From Nephrocerus scutellatus (lineage: Eukaryota > Arthropoda > Insecta > Diptera > Pipunculidae): DNA of 64,000 bases. The notes under the pieces were generated by a model. That model did not search any database. It worked only from the letters and a program-made list of their open reading frames with translations, and was not told the DNA's origin. Of the stretch, positions 57,797 to 64,000 are shown one piece after another (positions within the stretch are counted from its first letter, which is position 1; each line of letters begins with the position of its first letter). Made by a program: the position numbers and the translations under genes. The stretch lies in contig OX352761.1 in assembly GCA_947095585.1 (NCBI GenBank), positions 94,507,333 to 94,571,332 of the forward strand. Direction: 5' to 3'.

Positions 57797-59430
57797 TTTT
57801 ATTAAATTCTCTATATAAACTTCGCGTGCACGTGGCTGGCTGGCTGGTTAGATTTTCTGATCAATTTTTAACCCACTTCCCATAGCCCGATTTAATTGAA
57901 ATCTTGCACACATGTATATTTCCGGTGACAATACTTTCCATCGGACCTCGGGGTCGGGGGGCTCCCATACAAATATTTTACAAAATTTACCCGATTTTTT
58001 TAAAATTTTATGAAAATGTGTATCTTTGATGGACAACACTTTCTGTAAAAAAAGTGATCGGGTCCCTTGGTCGGGGGGGGGGGGGGTGTCGCCCATACAA
58101 ATTTTATGAAAAAGTTCCCGATTTTCTTCAAATTCAATACGCATGTGTATCTCCGATGGAAAAAACTTTTTGTAAAATTTTTAAAGCGATCGGGCCCCGG
58201 GGTCAGGGGCTCCCAACAATTTTTTTTTTTTAATTATCAATTTTTAACGGACTTCCTAAAACCCGATTTTCCTGAAATTTTGTACACATGTGTATTTCCA
58301 GTGACAATACTTTCTTTTAAAATTTGGATACAAAATTAAAATAAAAATTACCCGATTTTTTTCACATTTTACACACATGTGTATACCCAATAAAAAATAC
58401 CGGGTTCGGCCGCAAGGCCCTTATACATTTTTTTAATTTCTTATCATGGCATCAGATACCGTCGTCATTTAATTACTGTGTGCGGTGTGTCCTGCGCAGT
58501 CGGCTGCGCTGCTTGGTTTCGACGGTGGAGAGAGAGAGAAATCTTAGCTCACGCACAAATGAACCCAGCAAATGAAACGAGACATAAATGTTTATGCCTT
58601 ATTCAACTTACTTACTTATTGACTGAATTGTATTTTTAAATTCTCTATATTAACTTCACTTGCCCGTGGCTGGCTGGCTGGCTGGCTGGCTGATCAATTT
58701 TTAGCCCACTTCCCATGGCCCGATTTTATTGAAATTTTGCACACATGTATATTTCCGGTGACAATACTTTCTATTAAAATTTGAGGCCCCTCGGACCTCG
58801 GCCCCGAACCCATACAAATATTTTACAAAATTTACCCGATTTTCTTAAAATTTTGTACACGATGGAAAACACTGTAAAACACACGATCGGCCCCTTGGGG
58901 ACCCCAATATACAATTTTTAAATATCGCTATATCGCATCAGATCATGGCAAAGTCTGAGCTCTGTGCTTTGTGAGCAGCGCTCTTCGCTGCCGCTGCGTC
59001 ATTTCGTGGATGATTTTGCCACAAGACGAGAACGCAGTGTGTGTGTGTGTATCTCCGATTAGAGAATTTACAAGAAAAATTTTAATTTTTATGGGTTGTT
59101 TTTTATTTGGTGTCGATGTCAACTTACCGATAGAACAACATGTTTTCACAATATTCTGTCATTTCGCGTTTTCATAAATTAGTTCAGAGCAGTAAAAGAG
59201 TTCTCAAAAGAAATGCTCGTGTTTCTTATTTGCTCAGAGTATGAGCGTGCTCTAAGAGCTCAGAATAAAATGTTCTGAGCATTTTTAAATTTGACATCTG
59301 ATGTCAAATGTGTCTTTCGATGATTTTCTCCTACAATAAAAAAAATGACCCAGGATCGAGGGGCTCCCATATCAATTTCTGCGATTAGAAAATTTAGATG
59401 AAAATTTTTTTTAAGGGTTGTTTTTTTATA
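57797..59430 (+). mobile_element. DINE-like element, long copy containing a nested one
   Basis: Head TATTAAATTCTCTATATAAA at 57801, (GGCT)n, core units from 57890 to 58400 (including a second head-proximal segment at 58235), then the same unique core as 48490-49030, broken by the nested element at 58635-59105. The tail lies at 59385-59428 (GATTAGAAAATTTAGATGAA then AAGGGTTGTTTTTTT). Confidence 0.8.
58635..59105 (+). mobile_element. DINE-like element nested in another
   Basis: Bounded at left by TTTTTAAATTCTCTATATTA and at right by TTTTTATGGGTTGTTTTTTA. It has a (GGCT)6 run at 58669-58692, one core unit, its own short core (CGCTATATCGCATCAGATCA) and a (GT)n run at 59038-59050. The outer sequence GAATTGTATTTTT resumes as GTGTCGATGTCAACTTAC, continuous with the uninterrupted copy at 48685-48720. 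Confidence 0.85.
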
Positions 59431-59833
59431 TATATTCAATAAAACCGTCGTAAATGAACGAATGTGACTTTGAATAAAATTTTATGTCGTGAATCATTGA
59501 AAACCATAGTTTGAATCTTGCCGTGCCACTTTTTTTTGTTTTTTTTTTAATAATTAACAATATTAATTTTTTGTGATGAACACTCGATCAAGGTTTTTAT
59601 TTGCACCCTTAGAATACAGTATAGACGCTAGGAAATTAATAAATAAGGAATCTATGCATTCGAAAGTGCTTAATGGGCTCTTTAAATTGCAATAAATGTA
59701 ATGCAATGATAATAGATTAATTTTCTATTTAGTTATAGTTTCTATATATTATATATAGCCGTATAACATTCGTTTCTTATAACTTATTTTCACGTCACTT
59801 ACATCTGATTGATCGATTACAGCTACGAAGTGA

Positions 59834-59903
59834 AAGAAGAAAAACTGGTGGAATATCACATTCCGAGCAAAACCAAACCAAAGCCGTCGATATAAAAAAT
59901 CGA
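59834..59903 (+). CDS. Candidate terminal coding exon of an unidentified gene
   Basis: A pyrimidine-rich run and GATTGATCGATTACAG give a good acceptor before 59822; the exon would start there with a C that completes a split codon. The frame YEVKEEKLVEYH then IPSKTKPKPSI ends at TAA (about 59893-59895). AATAAA occurs near 60064. The charged, Lys/Pro-rich C-terminal peptide looks protein-like, but the exon is short, a second frame is also open, and no upstream exon was found in this window. Limits are approximate. Confidence 0.3.
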
Positions 59904-59909
59904 AAATTT

Positions 59910-61820
59910 TCTAGAAAATTTATTTTCCTATATGTAGCTATGTAGCTACATATATCCACAAGTCCACAACAGTATGTACTTAATCATAAGACATATATTT
60001 AAGCCAAATCAAAGCTTGTTAAAAGATTATGGCAAAATAATAATTCTACATCTTTTTTTTTTTGAATAAATTTGGGCTTTTAACAATTAACAATTGAAAA
60101 TCCAAAGGATACCGTAAATTTTAAACAACATTTATTTCTTGTGGCGCTTCATATTACAAAATTTTTATGTTATAGCACTTAAGTTCATTTCAACCGCACA
60201 CATTCTAATGTCCCTTATGTTCATGATATCACTATAGTGATATGATATATCATTCGGTTGCTCCAAAATGTTTTTTGGGTTAATCATGATGAACGATGCA
60301 AACAGATGTCATGATTATGAATTAAAAACATTTTATTTATCTTCAACTGGAAAATAAAACAAAGAGTTATGTGTAATGTGTCCTCGAAAAGGGGGCTTTA
60401 TTGCTAAAATCATACTTTGTAATGCACAGCGAACCAAGTATCGTTGTTTAAAAAAAAAAGGTGAAAGCTTTTTAACGACAAATGGATGAATGTTGCCCTT
60501 GGGATCAATGCTAACAGTTCTCCCAACCAAAATAATATGCTAACAGCATAAACGGTTGAACTTTACCTAAAGAAACATGTCGCAAATAGCACTAAATATT
60601 TACCAAGAGGCTTTGTCGCCCGTTTGTATACATTAGAAAGTCAAGTCTTATGATAGCGAATTTATTACACTGAAATCATAATCAGGGTCGTGTGTTTCTG
60701 CTCACTGATTCCCAATGCCAAAGGGCCCTGTATTCGTAAATGATGCGGGGAAAGTAAACTTTTATAAATAATAAAATAAAGTTTAACATGGACTTTAGTT
60801 TGTTTTGTGCTATGTGTATCAATCCGAAATATGGAATGAAGTCTACTCGATCATATTTTTTATTTTTTATTTAATTTTTAAAAAACAGCGGATGATTTCG
60901 AAGATTTGTTGGATTCAAATAGTTTTTGTCTTGGTCTTTCGAAAGAATTTAAAGTGTCTACACACAAAAACAAGCTATATATATATATATATATAACTGA
61001 AACGTTGTGTCTATGTCTGTATGTATATTCCGTCAAACTATTACACCATTTCAGTGTAGGGGTTTTATACCATAATGAGCACTTAACAGGCATATTTTAA
61101 ATGTGGCCATGGGTCAAGGAATAGTAGAGTCCTAAAATTTTGCGCAACAATTTGGTATTTGACGAAAAAAGAACCACCATATTTTAGAAGGGTTCGGACA
61201 CTATGCTCAGGGTGATCTTTTCTGATCTTTTTCTTCATATTTTTATTTTTTTTAAATCTTATTTTCATAAATTGTCCAGAATTTTTATATCAATTTTGAA
61301 ACGAAAACTAACCCGTCATATTTTAGGACGGTATCACTGGGTCAATGAATCACATTCCCCTTTTTTATGTTTCTATGAACCCTCTATATCTAAAGTCCTC
61401 TAGATATCTAGATAGTTGAGAACGTTAGCGCTCTCTGCCTAAAAGAGTAGCGAAGCTTCACGAACCCCTGACCTTGCGCCCCCCAACATCTAGTAATTAA
61501 TATATTTGGCAGTAAATTCTCTTTCAGAAGTCATCATTCATAAAAAGTGATTAATTTTTCTGCTTCCTTTTTAACCTTGCGGAAGAGGAAGAGAAGAGTT
61601 ATTTAAGATAATTCTGTTACATCATGAAAGAACAAAATTCTATAAATTTCAAAAATGATCATTACATATTTAGTCAATTGGTCCACCTGTTTTAATTTTT
61701 TAGTGAAAAATCACACGCGTGTATTGTCATCGGATGCTTTGCAGTGCTTTCGCCTCCGGGTCCTCATTGCGGTTGTGGAATCTGAACGGATGAATTATAA
61801 GTTACCAAGGTGCGGAGTGG
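59910..61820. other. AT-rich spacer
   Basis: No supported gene. A short (AT)n run is at 60977-60994. The part at 61262-61360 resembles 44290-44395. Confidence 0.35.
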
Positions 61821-61821
61821 T

Positions 61822-62930
61822 TCACGCCAAATGACAGCAATGGGCTGGATTCAAGGTGTTATGCGAACCGAGCAAAGGTTCGACCAGGATGATGGCCCAG
61901 CCCAGTCGTGATCGGAGCCCTTTGGATACCTTGAGTCCTTCAGTTGTATCCGGCCTTAACTGGGTATTTCGGATCTCTGATCGGGTGAACCACCCTTTCT
62001 CCGGCACTCGTGGGGTCTTGAGCCAGAAAAATAAAATTTTTATTAATCCCGAAATGAACCATCTCCAAATGCCGGAAAACGAGACCGGCGCTCCAATGAC
62101 GGGAACATCTGCGGGGAGTTACTTGGTCTCTGGATGAGGTGGACGTACCCGGAAGTAAAAACGCCAAGATCTTAAGAAAGAACATGCTTTAGTGCTTGCT
62201 GTCATTGATAGAAATCATGAAAAAGAGAATATCTCTTCAGATAGATGGAAGTGTTTAATGCACTAAACTGTGTGTGCCTTAAAGTCCTTAGGAAAAACCC
62301 GGAACACCCCGTCCTGCAAGGATGTGGGTTGGTCTCAAGGCAGGGTAAATGTAAATGCATGCTCAGACCACAGATCAGCATTTCGTTATAAGAACGCTAT
62401 CTCTGAAGCTGGCGAGGTGTGGCCGGGCGCAAAGTTTGAAGCAGTTAGTAGGGAGGAAATTCAGAACAGGCCTAGAGCACGCGTATGGCTTCCAAATGAA
62501 CCGACAGAGCAAGAAATAATACAGATAATTCATGCCAGTATTCCAAATCTTTCGACTAAAAGCTGGAAAATTCTTAAACAAGAAGAAGCTAAGGGCGACT
62601 CTTGATTGGCAACAGATTTTTAATCAACACGGAGTCCCTAGCACTACTTTCTGTGGTCAAGGGGGTTATAGACTTGGGTTTTTGGTCATTAACTCTCAAA
62701 ATCTTTAAGAAGGATGAAGCCGATAAAGCTACTTGGGTTCAAAAAACAAAATAAATCCAGCCCCTTTAAGGGAGGTTGCCACTGCAGTTGATAGCGACAG
62801 TCGGTCCATCGAAGACCTGATTAGCAGAATGGACGGCCTGTTCTCTATTAAGTCCAAAGAACAATGCTTGTCAGATTCATTGGGTGAGCAGGCATTTTTT
62901 ATATTAAACCTTTGAGAAAGCACTCGCATT
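61822..62930 (+). pseudogene. DUF4780-like retroelement protein fragment
   Basis: The plus-strand frame at 62270-62605 reads EVWPGAKFEAVSREEIQNRP, then RARVWLPNEPTEQEII and LSTKSWKILKQEEAKGDS. This matches the layout of the DUF4780 domain found in insect retroelement-associated proteins ('R.RV.IP..PTD.E.I...L..QNP.LPT..W.V'). After a stop, other frames keep domain-like words to about 62760 and then AVDSDSRSIEDLISRMDGLF (62783). The upstream part to 61856 is open but unrecognised. Which element carried it is not clear. Confidence 0.5.
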
Positions 62931-63434
62931 CATTTATGTTTATTTTCTCTATCTTTCTTATTTTGAATGAGTTACTGAATATAATTAAATATCTTTTAAG
63001 ATAGTAAGACGAACTAATCAGCTCACCATATGTATTGTTGTAAGTCAGCATAAGGAAGAAGGCAACTTAAAATGATTTTATTCTAACCTTATCAGCAAAT
63101 TTCATGGGTTTCTTTTTGATTGGATTGTGCAACAAGCCCATTGATTGAGTGTAGTATTCTTAGATTAATTTATTAATTCCTTTGACCCGATTAATAGCTT
63201 TGGCCTTCGGACTTGCAATCAAAAAAAAATCTAGCATAGGCAAGCTTAAAATTAACCCGTTTGCAAACCACTTATATAGATGAGCTTAGCTTTAACAACT
63301 TGAATATTTTATTTGATTTCGGAAATAATGACCACACAAAATAGGACAATAAGCGGGTACATTAATAAAAATATTGGTATTTGTAAAACAGGTTGTAAAT
63401 AACAAAAACATTACATTTAGAGGCGAAAGTTTTA
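62931..63434. other. AT-rich spacer
   Basis: Nothing recognised. Confidence 0.35.
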
Positions 63435-63690
63435 AATCAAATTTTAAAAAAATTTGGAAGTGATTGGGCCCCTGGACCGATGGACTCTCATATAAATTTT
63501 TTAAAATTGTAAAATTATGCATAAAAATGTAAAATACACATAAAATCGGGTTAATTTGAAAAAAAAAATATGGGAGCCCCTCGGCCCTGCCGCCCGATCA
63601 CTTTCAAATTTTTACAGAAAGTGTTGGAGATACACATATGTGTGAAAAGTTTGAATAAAATCTAGTTTTAGGAAGTGGATAAAATTTGTT
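63435..63690 (-). mobile_element. DINE-like core units, reverse orientation
   Basis: Reads on the minus strand as CCTAAAACTAGATTTTATTC, ACACATATGTGTATCTCC, AACACTTTCTGTAAAAATTT, GAAAGTGATCGGGCGGCAGG. About two units, no head or tail. Confidence 0.65.
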
Positions 63691-64000
63691 TACAAGATTT
63701 GGCCACAAACGCACAAACAAACACAAAAACACATCCGGACGAGAAGAGATGCATTTTTTCATATAATGTCTTTAATTCTTCATATTGTGACACATCGTTA
63801 GAATCACGAAATTCAGGCGTTTTAATTACCATTTATCCTTTTAATTGTCGACTAGATATATGACAGGGTAAAGGATGAATGCATGCTGCACTCATTCATT
63901 AAGCTGGTAGCAATTTTTTTTAAATTTAAAAATAGTTCTTAGAGAAAGAGAGAATCAACACAAATTTGTTTTTATACGTAATCAGTGTAGAAGGCGTTTG
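63691..64000. other. AT-rich spacer to the window end
   Basis: No feature seen. Confidence 0.3.

Overview
This is eukaryotic, AT-rich, transposon-crowded DNA from a higher fly (Diptera). A tephritid fruit fly is my best guess. The evidence is a Tweedle cuticle gene with a short intron, Jockey/CR1-, RTE- and R1-type LINEs, mariner/Tc3-like transposases, and DINE-1/Helentron-like elements. There are no bacterial operons, CRISPR arrays or stand-alone rRNA/tRNA genes. Most open frames here are chance frames or debris of transposons.

Host genes are few. (1) A two-exon Tweedle (DUF243) cuticular protein lies on the minus strand at 3395-4178, with a TATA box just upstream. (2) The 3' half of a C2H2 zinc-finger gene lies on the minus strand: exons at about 26823-27173 and 26596-26683, and a last exon at 8326-8518. 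All splice phases agree. The last two exons are separated by an intron of about 18 kb that holds most of the left-hand transposon cluster. (3) A small secreted-peptide gene is possible at 36230-36456 (+). (4) A terminal coding exon is possible at 59834-59903 (+).

Layout. 1-2878: RTE-type LINE (minus) with a 421-bp internal tandem duplication. 3.4-4.3 kb: Tweedle gene. 5.4-6.6 kb: DINE-like tandem units and a foldback element. 7.15-7.56 kb: tRNA-derived SINE. 9.77-10.48 kb: palindrome of two inverted MITEs. 10355-14908: near-perfect 2277-bp tandem duplication. 16.5-24.8 kb: several LINEs nested in one another. 24844-26459: second RTE copy with a 14-bp target duplication. 29-31.2 kb: another LINE. 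33-35 kb: Tc3-like and Helitron helicase relics. 38.6-40.2 kb: stacked DINE-like elements. 40.4-42.6 and 43.7-44.0 kb: LINE family A. 45.06-46.3 kb: a G-rich minisatellite of about 100-bp units. 47-49.8 kb: DINE-like elements and a SINE. 50.7-51.8 kb: R1-type LINE 3' half. 55.9-56.8 kb: mariner relic. 56.8-59.4 kb: four or more DINE-like elements, some nested. 61.8-62.9 kb: DUF4780-like fragment.

The dominant signal is one dispersed family, here called DINE-like. It has a 5' head beginning near TTTTTAAATTCTCTATATT, a GTCG- or GGCT-type microsatellite, a core of tandem units of about 118 bp, and a 3' tail with AGAGAATTTACATGAAAA then GGGTTG and a T run. Head and tail share a short inverted repeat. 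It occurs at more than ten places and on both strands. The second theme is mutual parasitism: a tRNA-derived SINE carries the 3' tail of LINE family A, and clear target-site duplications show the order of several nested insertions.
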